Part shown: positions 8,851 through 18,279 of the stretch, in pieces | Numbering within the stretch: the first letter of the stretch is position 1 | Layout: each line of letters opens with the position of its first letter | Assembly (NCBI GenBank): GCA_019509785.1 | Contig: JAEKLQ010000069.1 | Span: 1 to 64,000, forward strand | DNA: 64,000 bases | Direction of reading: 5' to 3' | Origin: Fibrobacterota bacterium | Lineage (GTDB): Bacteria; Fibrobacterota; Fibrobacteria; UBA11236 | The notes under the pieces: model-generated | Seen by the model: the letters and a program-made list of their open reading frames with translations, nothing else | Database searches by the model: none | Told to the model about the DNA's origin: nothing | Position numbers and translations under genes: made by a program

Positions 8851-10572
8851 CTACTGCTTCCGGAAGACCGGAAGCGAAGCGGCTTTTTCCTTCAAAGCAG
8901 GCAAGAAAACCCGGCCGTCGGGCAGATAGGCCGGTCCCGTTACGGCGGACGCGGGACGGAGGAGCGGGGTCCGGATGGCTACCGAAGGCAATGCGCCGTC
9001 GGTCTTAAGCACGAAATGGGTCGCCGACCACGGAGGCAGGCTATAGGTGAAGCCGCTCCCGCTTGCCGTGACCGCGGTCTGAGCCGATACCTTGGTTGAG
9101 GATTGATCGAATCCATAGGCTTTGATGCCGGCGAGGGGAACCGGGCTGGTGACCGCGAAGGTGCCGGTAACGGTTTCGGTGGGACTCTTGTTGATGGCGA
9201 TGATGTGGATCTCATCCCCGCCGGGATTGAAGGACGCGAAAACCGAGGCGGCGTCGCGGCTGGAAGCGGTCGCTTGCGCGGAAGCCGATCCGAAGGCGCC
9301 TTTTTGCCCGTCGTAATTGCGGAAGAGCCGGAAGGCGGTGGCCACGTAGGGGGACTTCGAAGTCAGGGGCCATATGGCCGATGCGTAAACGCCCTTGGAA
9401 CCCATCACTCCCAGGAAATCGGCTTCGGCCAGGCCTCCGGTGACATGCGTAGGCTCGCCGTAATTGTATTCCGTGATGGCGATGCGGGTGCCGGGGAAAT
9501 ACTTGTCGATGGAGGACTGGATGCGGGGCAGCAGGTTGATGGGGCCGCCGGTGGATTGGGTGATCCAGCTCTTTTCCTTGTAGGTACTGTCCCATAGCGA
9601 GCGGGGCGCTTGCAGGCGTGCGGCGCGATCCTCCGCCGACGTCGCGGCGCCATCGGTGATGCGGGCCGTGCCCGTGGCTTCGGGATACCAATGGATGTCG
9701 AGCACGTCGATCAGCCGCTTGCCCGCCTGATCGGATTCTTTCTTCATGGCGTCGAGGAAGTAGTCGATATACCAATTATACTTGTTACCCGTATTGACCG
9801 TTCCCCAGTCCTTGGCGCTTTGCATGTTGGCGTACTCGGCGTAACCGTAGAACACGCCTCCGAAGATCTCGCATTGCGGATCGACTTTCTTGACGGCGGT
9901 GGCGAGGGCGGTCGTCTTCTGGACGAGTTCGGCGGCGCCGGTCGCGGCGGGATGGATACGCGGATGGGTATACGGCCACAGCGCCGGTTCATTATCCACT
10001 TCCCAACGCTTCACCCCGTTCTTGGCGGTGGCGTCCCCGTATTTCCCGTTCATGAAGGACACGAATTCGTCGGTATAGACCGCATCGTCGGTCGTATCGG
10101 GCGTTGTCGCGAAAGCGGATCCTTTTTCGAAAGCCACCTTGACCCAACGCGCCGAAGGCGCGGTTTGGCTCGAATCGACCGTGCCTTTCTTGTCTTTGGC
10201 GACGTACCCGGCAGCCTGCAGGGTGAGCACCGACTGTTGCCCCGCGGCCACCGACTTGTCATGGAAATCCGTCATGGCCTTGCCCGGAACCAGCCCTCCC
10301 CCGAGAAAGCTGTCGCTGGAGTTGAGGTAATCCGTGCCCGCGCTGGAAGCGTTGTTCTCCCAATTGTATCCCGTCAGGCGGTTGCCCCCGTAGCGCCGGA
10401 GGGTTACCCCGTCATCCGCGGTGATGCTGTCGTCGTTGCTCCCGTAGATCAGGGGGCTGATGAGTTTGACGTCCTTGGAGATGTCGATGTTGAATTGGAC
10501 GGCGACGTCCGCCCCCGCCGCGGCGGCAAGCGCCGCGAAGGAGAGAATGAAAAAGCGATAACCGTTCAGCAT
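8851..10572 (-). CDS. Glycoside hydrolase family 44 (endoglucanase/xyloglucanase)
   Basis: GH44 enzymes cleave beta-1,4-glucans and xyloglucan with retention. The family pattern is clear: RRYGGNRLTGYNWENNAS at about residues 59-76, WEVDNEPALW with the predicted acid/base Glu195, DVLDIHWYPEA near 289-299, and ITEYNYGEP with the predicted nucleophile Glu368. A signal peptide covers residues 1-21, so the enzyme is exported. A beta-sandwich typical of the family follows the barrel (to about 530), and the last 40 residues show no known binding module. ATG 10572 has GGGGGAAAG upstream. The gene is followed on the same strand by the TIGR02147 gene, 104 bp away, and probably has its own promoter in the 115-bp gap behind the fibro-slime gene. 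Confidence 0.93.
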   Translation of the reverse strand: MLNGYRFFILSFAALAAAAGADVAVQFNIDISKDVKLISPLIYGSNDDSITADDGVTLRRYGGNRLTGYNWENNASSAGTDYLNSSDSFLGGGLVPGKAMTDFHDKSVAAGQQSVLTLQAAGYVAKDKKGTVDSSQTAPSARWVKVAFEKGSAFATTPDTTDDAVYTDEFVSFMNGKYGDATAKNGVKRWEVDNEPALWPYTHPRIHPAATGAAELVQKTTALATAVKKVDPQCEIFGGVFYGYAEYANMQSAKDWGTVNTGNKYNWYIDYFLDAMKKESDQAGKRLIDVLDIHWYPEATGTARITDGAATSAEDRAARLQAPRSLWDSTYKEKSWITQSTGGPINLLPRIQSSIDKYFPGTRIAITEYNYGEPTHVTGGLAEADFLGVMGSKGVYASAIWPLTSKSPYVATAFRLFRNYDGQKGAFGSASAQATASSRDAASVFASFNPGGDEIHIIAINKSPTETVTGTFAVTSPVPLAGIKAYGFDQSSTKVSAQTAVTASGSGFTYSLPPWSATHFVLKTDGALPSVAIRTPLLRPASAVTGPAYLPDGRVFLPALKEKAASLPVFRKQ

Positions 10573-10642
10573 GCTTTCCCCCGTATGCGGCCCCCGACCA
10601 GGCGGGCGCCGCTCCTATTGACTTCCGATATTATACAGCTGA

Positions 10643-10687
10643 GGGGCCGGCACTGGCCCCGTTCAAACGGGAAAAATCCCGTTCGAA
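10643..10687 (-). terminator. Tandem hairpins after the fibro-slime gene
   Basis: Right after the stop at 10688, an 11-bp stem with one mismatch (10662-10687, loop AAAA) is followed by a perfect 6-bp GGGGCC/GGCCCC stem (10643-10660). The position suits transcription termination of the 1183-residue gene before the GH44 gene. A T-run is missing after the second stem. Confidence 0.4.
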
Positions 10688-13600
10688 TCAGTGCCGCCGC
10701 AATACGCCCCAAATCTGGTCCAAGGTGCGGCTCTCCTTCACCTGGCCCGCGACCCGGATGACGTAATGGATACGCGCCACGTAGGCGCCGGTCGCGACTT
10801 TCTGGCCGTCCTTCGCGGTGCCGTTCCATCCGATGAACAGGAACCCGCGATGGGTCACGCAATCCCCCTGGAAAATCGCATCGGTACAGGCGACCGCGCG
10901 TTGCCCATCGGCCACGGGTTCCCCGTGATTGGTGAAGTAACTGACATGGTACTCCAGGACCACTTGGGCCGGGGTCACCTTGTTGAAGTCATCGCCAACC
11001 GCATAGGCCCCGAGATCGGTCTTGAGCAGATGCCCCATGCGGCCGGTACGATCCACCACTTCGGTCGCCACCGCGGTGGTCGGCTGCAAGGAGGGTTCGA
11101 TGACGCCCTGGGGCCCGTTCATCCCGGGCAAGAGCTTATAGTAGGTCACCGTTTCGATATCCGACCGTTTGTCCCCGGTGATTACACGGAAGCGCGAGGC
11201 CGGCCCGGCGGTATTGCCGCTCTCATCGGCGACGAGGCCTTTGCCATCCTCGATGCGGACCAGGTTGCCCGCCCGCGGAACGCTGGCGGAGGTGTTGGAA
11301 TAAATCAAGGTGATTCCATTTCGATCGTCGTCCATTTTCCCCGAGAGGGGGGCCACGTGCTCGATCGCCCCGTCGGAGGCGCGCTTGATCGCGAACCACA
11401 GCGCGGGGTCGCCCGTGGGTCCCGACTGGGAGAGGGCCTCGCTGAAGCGGATGCGCAAAGTATCCGCGGTCTTGCCGAGGCTGATCACCGCCTCCTTGAT
11501 GATGGGCCCGATATGATCATCGAGATTCACGGTCTGAACCGAGTCCGCTTTGCGGGGATGATAAATCGCGGAGAAGGAGCCCACGCCCGCGGTCTGGATG
11601 CCGGAGGAGAAAAGCCCCTTGAGGGTCAGATTCTTTCCGGCCACGGCCTTGGCGACGTCGGCCCCGCTCACGTTGACCGCGGTACCGGTCGACGGCCACT
11701 TGTAGGCCGCCCCGGTGGGCAGGGCGGCGGAGATGTCCCGATCGAAAACGGCTTCGATGCGGTCGCCGATCCCGTCCCCGTCGTCATCATAAATGCCGGC
11801 CGAAACGAGCTTGGGCAAGTCGATGCCGGGCATATGGAAGTTGAGGGTGACGGTCGGGGCCGAGGTGGTGATCCCGAGGACATAGCTCTTATCGACCGGA
11901 TCGGTGGAATCGGCGGTGGCGTAGATGATAGCCGAACCATCGGCCCCGGTGGTTCCCGAAGTGATCGGCACCGTTCCCGCGGCGTCGGAGAAGACTTTCA
12001 GGCCGGCGGGGATTTTCAAGGTATAGGGAAGCGGTTTGGCCTGCGGGCCGGTCTTGTCCACGGTTTGGAGTTTGATGGCGACGATCTTGCCGACCAAGGT
12101 ATCGCGCGTCAGCGGCGGCTGGATTTCGACCCGGTCCGTTGGGACCGTGAAGGTCAGGGTGGGCGTTAGCTTGGCCGGAGCGGGCAGGGAAAGGATATAG
12201 GTCTTATCGGCCGTAGCTGCGGGATCGCCTGTGGCCCAAAGGGTATCCAGCCCGTCCGCATTGGTGGACAAGGTGGCAGGGACCGCCACGGTCCCGGCCG
12301 CATCGGTGTAGACCTTCAGACCTGGCGGGATATTGGGCGTATAGTTAATGGCCCCGGCCGTCTTCGCCCCGAGTTGATCTCGATTCGAAGCGATGATCAT
12401 GACGAGCTGGCCGACGGGAACGGTGGCGGTGGGGGGCGAGTCGAAGTCCACGTAATTGCGGACAGGAACCTTGAACGGCACTTCTACCTTAAGCGTCGAG
12501 TTGCTGGGCTCGAAGGCAACCACGCGATAGGTGGCGCCCGGAATCAATACCGTAGTGGTGAGCTTGCTGGTGTCGATGGTGATCACGGGGGTGGCGATGG
12601 TGATGCCCCCGTAAACGGTCTTGCCGTTCTCCAAGGTCTCCACCAACTTGCCGGAGGCATCCAGCAACTGATAGGTTAAGTTGGTCGCCTTCGACGAATC
12701 ATTGGTGTTTCCGACGGAGGCGCAGGAACCGGTTCCGCCGGTACGCTTCCATATCTCAAGATTGATGCTGCCCGGATCGGCGCCCGGGATATCGATTCCG
12801 TACAAGGCGAGCTGCTGCTTGAAATAGATGGAGGTCTTGATGCGGAGCGACGATCCGCAGGGCTGGCGATCGCAGTAGAATAGATCCCAATTGTAAGAAT
12901 TGCCGGCTGTAAGGCCTTGCGTGGCCATGTTCACCGTAGCGGATTTGGGAACATGGACGCCGCCCAGATCCACCACCAGCTTGTTGTTGATGAAGACCCA
13001 GACATCGTCATCGCCGCGGAACTCGAAAGTCTGGCCCGGCTGGTAGATGAATTTGGCATGGGACTCCATGCAGAAATTCCCGTTGCGCTTGGGCCCGCCG
13101 GTCACCCAACTGGTGCTGTCCGGCGGAGGCTTGACGTAGCAGGACGCCATGGTTTCATTGAAGCGATTCTTGGTTCCCTCTACCGGCCAGAAGCCGTGAT
13201 CGGGGCTGTCGCGGTAGCTATCATATTCCCAACCGCCATCGCTGGCTTTGCTCATGGTGATGTCATAACAGCTCTCGTAGTTCTGCAAGGGCGCGGGCCG
13301 CGTGGAATCGGTGACCCACCAATCGTTGAAGTGGGCGAAGGAGATGGTCGGATCCGGTTTGGGAATGGTTGCGCTGAGGACGGGCTTGCGACCGGGGTCC
13401 GGCCCGATGGTCGATTGCACGACGCCCAGGACGGAATGGTCTCCCGTCACGCTCCCGAAATCGAAATCCGGATGGGCCGACGAGAAATCCCGGACCGTCA
13501 CGGCCATTTGATAAGTGCATTGGCCGACGACGCCCGGGAAGACGGCGGTCCACGCATTGGCCTGGGTGTTGAGCCAAATCAAAGGCCCGTTGGCGGTGAA

Positions 13601-14239
13601 TAGGGTGGTGAAATCAAAAGGATCCTTGGAACCCAGGCCGCCCTTTCCGTAGGAATCGGTGTTGTTCACTTCCTCGAAATAGCCTTGGGTCATGGTGGTA
13701 TCGAGGAGCATTGCCGAAAACCAGCCGCAGCGTCCATCCACCGTGGTCATGTTGCGGGTCTTGGCGCCCGAAATCAGTTTGGGGGCGGTGGTCGTCCAGG
13801 GATTCAGAACATTGATCGTATTCGGAGCATGCAGCATGATGACGGGCGGGGCCGTGGAGGGACCGGCAGGATCCACGATGATCCAGATTTCCTTCGCTCC
13901 CTTGAAATCGGCCAGGAGGAAACGAGGAGCCTCGGTGCCGCCTAGTCCCGACTTGGAAAAGAAGATGCGATGCTGGACGTCGGTGAAATAGAAGCCGTCG
14001 ATGTTGTCGTACAGGCCCGACTTGGTGAAGGTGTAAGAATACCAGTACTGCGCATCCTGCTTCATGGTGATATTCAGATTCTGGATGACCAGGGTATCGA
14101 TGGCCGGGCTGGGGAGGAAAACGTGCACCGTCCTCCCTCCCAGGGAATCGGTGGGATTCTGCGCCTGGGCGCGGGTCGCGCCTAAGGCGATGACCGACAG
14201 GAAGATAGGGATGGCTAGGAGCCAGGTGTTTTTACGCAT
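10688..14239 (-). CDS. Fibro-slime domain surface protein
   Basis: The 1183-residue product has a signal peptide (cleavage after A-Q-A, about residue 26). Residues about 245-475 carry the fibro-slime domain (TIGR02148): TVRDFSSAHPDFDF at the start and a PA14-like core FEFRGDDDVWVFINNKLVVD with a following LGGVH. Fibrobacter proteins with this domain occur in the outer membrane and include cellulose-binding ones. Residues about 610-800 hold two copies of a 100-residue repeat (PPGLKVYTDAAGTV and PAGLKVFSDAAGTV), each closing with a TxTLxFxxP strand. Later comes a calcium-like DDDGDGIGDRIEA motif and, at the end, a FlgD-like segment (WNGTAKDGQKVATGAYV). The function is probably adhesion or matrix formation. 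Confidence 0.85.
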   Translation of the reverse strand: MRKNTWLLAIPIFLSVIALGATRAQAQNPTDSLGGRTVHVFLPSPAIDTLVIQNLNITMKQDAQYWYSYTFTKSGLYDNIDGFYFTDVQHRIFFSKSGLGGTEAPRFLLADFKGAKEIWIIVDPAGPSTAPPVIMLHAPNTINVLNPWTTTAPKLISGAKTRNMTTVDGRCGWFSAMLLDTTMTQGYFEEVNNTDSYGKGGLGSKDPFDFTTLFTANGPLIWLNTQANAWTAVFPGVVGQCTYQMAVTVRDFSSAHPDFDFGSVTGDHSVLGVVQSTIGPDPGRKPVLSATIPKPDPTISFAHFNDWWVTDSTRPAPLQNYESCYDITMSKASDGGWEYDSYRDSPDHGFWPVEGTKNRFNETMASCYVKPPPDSTSWVTGGPKRNGNFCMESHAKFIYQPGQTFEFRGDDDVWVFINNKLVVDLGGVHVPKSATVNMATQGLTAGNSYNWDLFYCDRQPCGSSLRIKTSIYFKQQLALYGIDIPGADPGSINLEIWKRTGGTGSCASVGNTNDSSKATNLTYQLLDASGKLVETLENGKTVYGGITIATPVITIDTSKLTTTVLIPGATYRVVAFEPSNSTLKVEVPFKVPVRNYVDFDSPPTATVPVGQLVMIIASNRDQLGAKTAGAINYTPNIPPGLKVYTDAAGTVAVPATLSTNADGLDTLWATGDPAATADKTYILSLPAPAKLTPTLTFTVPTDRVEIQPPLTRDTLVGKIVAIKLQTVDKTGPQAKPLPYTLKIPAGLKVFSDAAGTVPITSGTTGADGSAIIYATADSTDPVDKSYVLGITTSAPTVTLNFHMPGIDLPKLVSAGIYDDDGDGIGDRIEAVFDRDISAALPTGAAYKWPSTGTAVNVSGADVAKAVAGKNLTLKGLFSSGIQTAGVGSFSAIYHPRKADSVQTVNLDDHIGPIIKEAVISLGKTADTLRIRFSEALSQSGPTGDPALWFAIKRASDGAIEHVAPLSGKMDDDRNGITLIYSNTSASVPRAGNLVRIEDGKGLVADESGNTAGPASRFRVITGDKRSDIETVTYYKLLPGMNGPQGVIEPSLQPTTAVATEVVDRTGRMGHLLKTDLGAYAVGDDFNKVTPAQVVLEYHVSYFTNHGEPVADGQRAVACTDAIFQGDCVTHRGFLFIGWNGTAKDGQKVATGAYVARIHYVIRVAGQVKESRTLDQIWGVLRRH

Positions 14240-14331
14240 GGTTTCGTCTTAGTGGTAAAAGGGAAGCATGAGGGTTTGGGCACAAAATACCCCCGAGGAC
14301 CCGCGAAAGCTGCTCGAAATTGCAGGGCGAT

Positions 14332-14390
14332 GGGCATGAATGCCCTTAATTAGGGATTCTTGATAGGGCCCAGCCGCCCATTTAAATGGG
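14332..14390. promoter_or_regulatory. Two palindromes in the 14240-14534 gap
   Basis: GGGCAT-GA-ATGCCC (14332-14345) and the perfect palindrome CCCATTTAAATGGG (14377-14390) lie between the divergent genes starting at 14239 (-) and 14535 (+). Either could be an operator. Nothing else was recognised in this 295-bp gap. Confidence 0.3.
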
Positions 14391-14534
14391 GATATCGATC
14401 CGGGAGGCCGTCGGTTCCAGCTGAAAACCCGGCGATGCTGGGGGCCGCTGTTCCGCCATACGGCATTGACGCGCAAGGGGGAAGCCGGTTTTCCTACCTT
14501 TTCGCAACCACAAACTCTGGTAAAAGGAATGTTA

Positions 14535-15509
14535 ATGCCCCTCCTTCGAACCGGGATTCTCCTCCTGGCGCCGACCCTGTTTTTGGCTTGCGGTTCCGCC
14601 CGTATGGCCTCGCAAGAGCCGAGGCGGGAGGCTTCCGGGCTGGATTCTTGCAAATCGCGCGTCGTCCATAACGCCCTTGTCCCGGGGGTGAAGCCGGCTA
14701 ATGTGATCCGGAATCCGCGGTACTCCGCGATGGCCTGCTACACCGCTTCGGGCATGGAGGGATTCGCCAAACATGTTGCCTGCGACAGCGGGTATGCCCT
14801 CGCGAACCTGATCAACATTCGCGAGCCCGGCTTCTGGTCGGGCGCTTGCTATCAGGCCGATCTGGAATTCTACCGTTCCGACTCGGGCGTGCAGGTTTCC
14901 GAAAGCCCTATCCGCAAGTTCGACAGCATCCCGGCGGAAGGCTTTCAGGCAGTGGGGATATTGGACGTGGGAGGCATGGCGGGCGGCCCGCAAGCGCATT
15001 CCGGACTCGTCAATGATAAGGGCGACAAAGCCAAAACCGACGAGGTCGGATTCGGTCTCTCTTTGCGGTACTATTTCCTGCCCTACCTGGGAATGGAGGC
15101 GGAAACGGCCGGCCGCTTCGGTTCCGCCAACGCGCCCGATACGAAATCCCTGAGTTTCACCCGGGCTTGGACCTCCCGACTGGGCGTATCCGTGATCCTC
15201 TGGCAGATGCTAACCTTGAGCGGCCGCATCCAGGCCGCGGTGGATGGCGGCCTCAACTATACGCGCCTGGCCTTCGCGCAGGATTTCAAGGATTTCGTGG
15301 AAACCCATGCGCCCGTGAAAATGTCCGACGACGCAGCCACCGGAACCGGATGGTACGCGGGCGCCCAATTCCGGACGATCACGCGCGTTGGTTTCGTCGG
15401 CGAGTTCGGCGGTCGCTACGAGGCGTCCTACCCGAAATTCCCGGGAGCGAAGGCGAGTTATTCCGGACAGAGCCTGATGTTCACGCTCGGGGCCGGATAC
15501 CTTTTCTAA
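14535..15509 (+). CDS. Lipoprotein with outer-membrane barrel-like C-terminal half
   Basis: The ATG at 14535 follows AAAAGGA by six bases and gives a lipoprotein signal (MPLLRTGILLLAPTLFLAC, lipobox L-F-L-A-C). Residues about 30-140 are Cys-containing and not recognised. From about residue 150 the sequence shows alternating strands with aromatic girdles (VGFGLSLRYYFLPYLGMEAE, ..., LMFTLGAGYLF) and ends in phenylalanine, as in outer-membrane barrels of the OmpA/OmpW-like 8-strand type. A lipoprotein signal joined to a barrel is unusual; the Cys may instead follow a standard signal peptide. The gene converges with polB two bases away. Confidence 0.6.
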   Translation: MPLLRTGILLLAPTLFLACGSARMASQEPRREASGLDSCKSRVVHNALVPGVKPANVIRNPRYSAMACYTASGMEGFAKHVACDSGYALANLINIREPGFWSGACYQADLEFYRSDSGVQVSESPIRKFDSIPAEGFQAVGILDVGGMAGGPQAHSGLVNDKGDKAKTDEVGFGLSLRYYFLPYLGMEAETAGRFGSANAPDTKSLSFTRAWTSRLGVSVILWQMLTLSGRIQAAVDGGLNYTRLAFAQDFKDFVETHAPVKMSDDAATGTGWYAGAQFRTITRVGFVGEFGGRYEASYPKFPGAKASYSGQSLMFTLGAGYLF

Positions 15510-15511
15510 GG

Positions 15512-17956
15512 CTAGAACAAGTCCAACTGCGCCGCCTCCGCCGTCGCCCGCGCGAAGTCGGAACCGTAGAAGCGGAGCACCATGTCGGCGATGGGAGCCA
15601 ATTGCTTCTCCGCGTAATGCCGGTAATCCGGACGGGCTCCCGAACGCATTTGCACGGGTTCCGGCCCTTCGAGGGTCATCAAATAGCGGATGATGCGTCC
15701 TTCGCGTCCCGATCGCTTGCGATCGGCGGCCAAGGCGCGGGCCGCGCGCACGTGCGGGGGGGCGGTGCCTTGGTATTCCTCCGGATCCTTGCTCAGCCCC
15801 TTACTGTAAACCAGGCGATCATCGAACTCGCCGGCGAACAGGCGATGGTTCCAATCCCGAGCCAAGGCCATCAGCGGCCCCGGGTCGTCGAGGCTTTCTT
15901 GCCGGAAGACCTGGGCAAGCAAGGCGGCCTGGAAATCCTTGGCCAGGCGCGTCCAATCGCTGCGCGCCGACTCCAGGCCCGTGAAGTGCAAGGCGCCCGA
16001 GGCCAAGAGGCCCGCGTACCGCTTCTTCGAGCCGCGGTCCTCCTTACGCAGGGAGGGCAGGAAGAAACGCAGGAAGATTTTATCGAATTGGATCGTCAGT
16101 TTGCTTTCGGCCCCGAAGCGGGCCCGTAAATCCGCTTCCAGATGCGCGTTCAATTCGGAAGCCAGGCGCGCGCCGGTTTCCTTGAGGCCGTCGAGGCCCT
16201 CCGCTTCGGGGGCGTGCACGAATAGGCTGTCGGTGTCGCCGTACAACACGCGATGGCCGCGGCCTTCCAGCCATCGTTTCGATTCCAGCAGCACCCACTG
16301 GCCGTTGCGGGTGATGGCGCCGGCCAGATCGGGATGGAAGAAGCGGCAGCCGGGATTGCCCAGCACGCCGTAGAAGGAGTTCATGATGATCTTGACGGCC
16401 TGGGAAAGGGAGGCGTCCTTGTCCCGCTTGGCCGCCTCGCGCACCTCCATCAGATGTTCGATGATTCCGGGGAGGATGGCCCATTCCTTCGCGAAGCGCG
16501 GCCCCGCCGGCCCCTGGATCCAGGTAACCGGCCCGTTACCCTCGGCCCAGCCATGCTGGCCGGCCGCCGCCGCGAGGGGATCGATCAGGAAGGTGCGGAT
16601 GAGGCTGGGGTAAAGGCTCTTGAAATCGAGCACGAGCACGTTGCGGTGGATGCCCGCCTCGCCGTCCAGGACCAGGCCGCCGGGGACCGATTCCTCGCCG
16701 CCGCCGCGATTGGACGAATCGGCCACGAAGCCTTTCCGGTGCAGCAGCGGCAAGTAGAGGAAATCCAGGGCCGCCACGCTGCCGCCCATGCGATCGAGGG
16801 CCAAGCCGGTCAGCTGGGTTTTGCGCACCGCCAATTGCGCCAACGACATCTTGCGGAAGATGCGGTGGACGAGCACGGAATCGAGGAGGTTGTAACGGGC
16901 CAGCGCTTGCTTGTCTTCGCGGAAACGGCGCTCGATCTCCGCCATCTTCTCGTCCCCTTCCAGCTCGATGGCCTTGCGTTCGCCCAGTAGTTCTCCGGCC
17001 GCGGCGTTAAGGGAATAGCCTTCCAGGGGGATGAAGGCGGCCTTGAGCATGTTGATGCCATCCAACACGGCCCGGCCGGGCACGCGCGCCAGCCAATTCG
17101 ATCCGAAGCGCCCGTAGCCTCCCGCGCCTTCCGGCTCGATCAAGTCCACGGGGCCGTCCACGCCCAAGCCCAGCTTCATCCCCGCCCGTTCGCAGCGGCC
17201 GGCCAGGTAGCGCAGATCGAAATTGATGACGTTCCATCCGATGAAGATGTCCGGATCGGTGGCGCGCACTTGCTCCAGGAAGGCGGAGAGCAAGGAACGC
17301 TCGTCGGGATAAGCGAAATAGCCCGCAGGTTCGCTAAAGGTCCGGGAGCTCTCGCCCTCCGAAGGAGCAGCCCCCTGCGGCACGAATACACCGGCCGCAT
17401 GGCGGGGATCGAGCATCAGGACCCGGGCCAAGGGGGATGCGCCTTCCGCGTAAAGGGATATCGAGAACAGGCCGCCTTGGGGCGTGCATTCCACGTCCAG
17501 CGAGAGCAAGCGCGGGTCCAAGGTGAAATCCGATCCTTCCACGCGGCCGTCGCGGAAGTCCAGCAAGCCGGATTGTTCGGATACCGGCGGGTCCAGAAAG
17601 CGCACCCCGCCCCTCACTCCTCGCTCCATAAGATGCCGGGCGGTGGCGGACACGTCGGCTTCGTAGGCCGCGACGCCCATGGCTTCGGCCTGGCGGCGGG
17701 CGCGGGCCAGGTCCCCGGTGGAAGCGAAGTAGAGCGCATCGACGGGACTCCCGCGCAAGGTTTTCAACTCCAGGGGTCGGCGTTGGCAGGGGATGCCGAG
17801 GTCGAGGGCGTCGCGCTCGACGAAGAAGCATAGGCGCGGATGGGCCACGATCCAGCGGAAGCGCCGCCCGTCGCGCAACCGGCCCTGGAAGCCGAGACGC
17901 GTGGACTCGCGTCCCTGATCCAAGAAGGACGCGGAAAGGATGAAGCCTTCGATCAT
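15512..17956 (-). CDS. polB: DNA polymerase II (family B)
   Basis: The 814-residue protein is a family B DNA polymerase with an active proofreading domain. Exo motifs are present: LSLDVEC (Asp154, Glu156), NVINFDLRYLAG and the YNLLDSVLV tail motif. Polymerase motif A is LDFKSLYPSL (Asp444), motif B is KIIMNSFYGVLG, and motif C is YGDTDS (Asp574, Asp576). The length agrees with E. coli Pol II (783). In that organism Pol II acts in replication restart and translesion repair under SOS control; control here is not visible. ATG 17956 was chosen because it gives the expected N-terminal beta strand; AAGG lies just upstream. The gene appears monocistronic and converges with the lipoprotein gene at 15509. 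Confidence 0.95.
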   Translation of the reverse strand: MIEGFILSASFLDQGRESTRLGFQGRLRDGRRFRWIVAHPRLCFFVERDALDLGIPCQRRPLELKTLRGSPVDALYFASTGDLARARRQAEAMGVAAYEADVSATARHLMERGVRGGVRFLDPPVSEQSGLLDFRDGRVEGSDFTLDPRLLSLDVECTPQGGLFSISLYAEGASPLARVLMLDPRHAAGVFVPQGAAPSEGESSRTFSEPAGYFAYPDERSLLSAFLEQVRATDPDIFIGWNVINFDLRYLAGRCERAGMKLGLGVDGPVDLIEPEGAGGYGRFGSNWLARVPGRAVLDGINMLKAAFIPLEGYSLNAAAGELLGERKAIELEGDEKMAEIERRFREDKQALARYNLLDSVLVHRIFRKMSLAQLAVRKTQLTGLALDRMGGSVAALDFLYLPLLHRKGFVADSSNRGGGEESVPGGLVLDGEAGIHRNVLVLDFKSLYPSLIRTFLIDPLAAAAGQHGWAEGNGPVTWIQGPAGPRFAKEWAILPGIIEHLMEVREAAKRDKDASLSQAVKIIMNSFYGVLGNPGCRFFHPDLAGAITRNGQWVLLESKRWLEGRGHRVLYGDTDSLFVHAPEAEGLDGLKETGARLASELNAHLEADLRARFGAESKLTIQFDKIFLRFFLPSLRKEDRGSKKRYAGLLASGALHFTGLESARSDWTRLAKDFQAALLAQVFRQESLDDPGPLMALARDWNHRLFAGEFDDRLVYSKGLSKDPEEYQGTAPPHVRAARALAADRKRSGREGRIIRYLMTLEGPEPVQMRSGARPDYRHYAEKQLAPIADMVLRFYGSDFARATAEAAQLDLF

Positions 17957-18279
17957 GACCTTGCGTTTTTCCAGGAATTCGGGTTGGCGACCGGAAAGAT
18001 CCGTTCTTTGGGTCCCACCTGGCTGGAAATCCTTGTTTTCCGCTTTGCTCCCGCTACAATGAATCTACCAAGATGACGAATTCTCACGACGCTCGATGGG
18101 AAATTAGCTCCCGCTTTTCTAGGGAAACCCGCTCGGAAAGGCCCTCCTAACCCGGGATGAACAAAGGGTTTGAGGGGATAGGTGGCACTTTTGGCTTACG
18201 AGGCGAACCTGCCGGGAGTATATTCGCACACGGACGTAGCGGGTCGGCAGAACCTGTACTTGGCGGTAAGGAATAAAGC
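17957..18279. other. Intergenic region between divergent polB and VWA gene
   Basis: This 323-bp gap separates polB (-) from the gene starting at 18280 (+). It should hold promoters for both. I see no strong hairpin, repeat or small gene. An AT-rich GTATATTC near 18216 could be a minus-10 element, without a good minus-35. Confidence 0.3.
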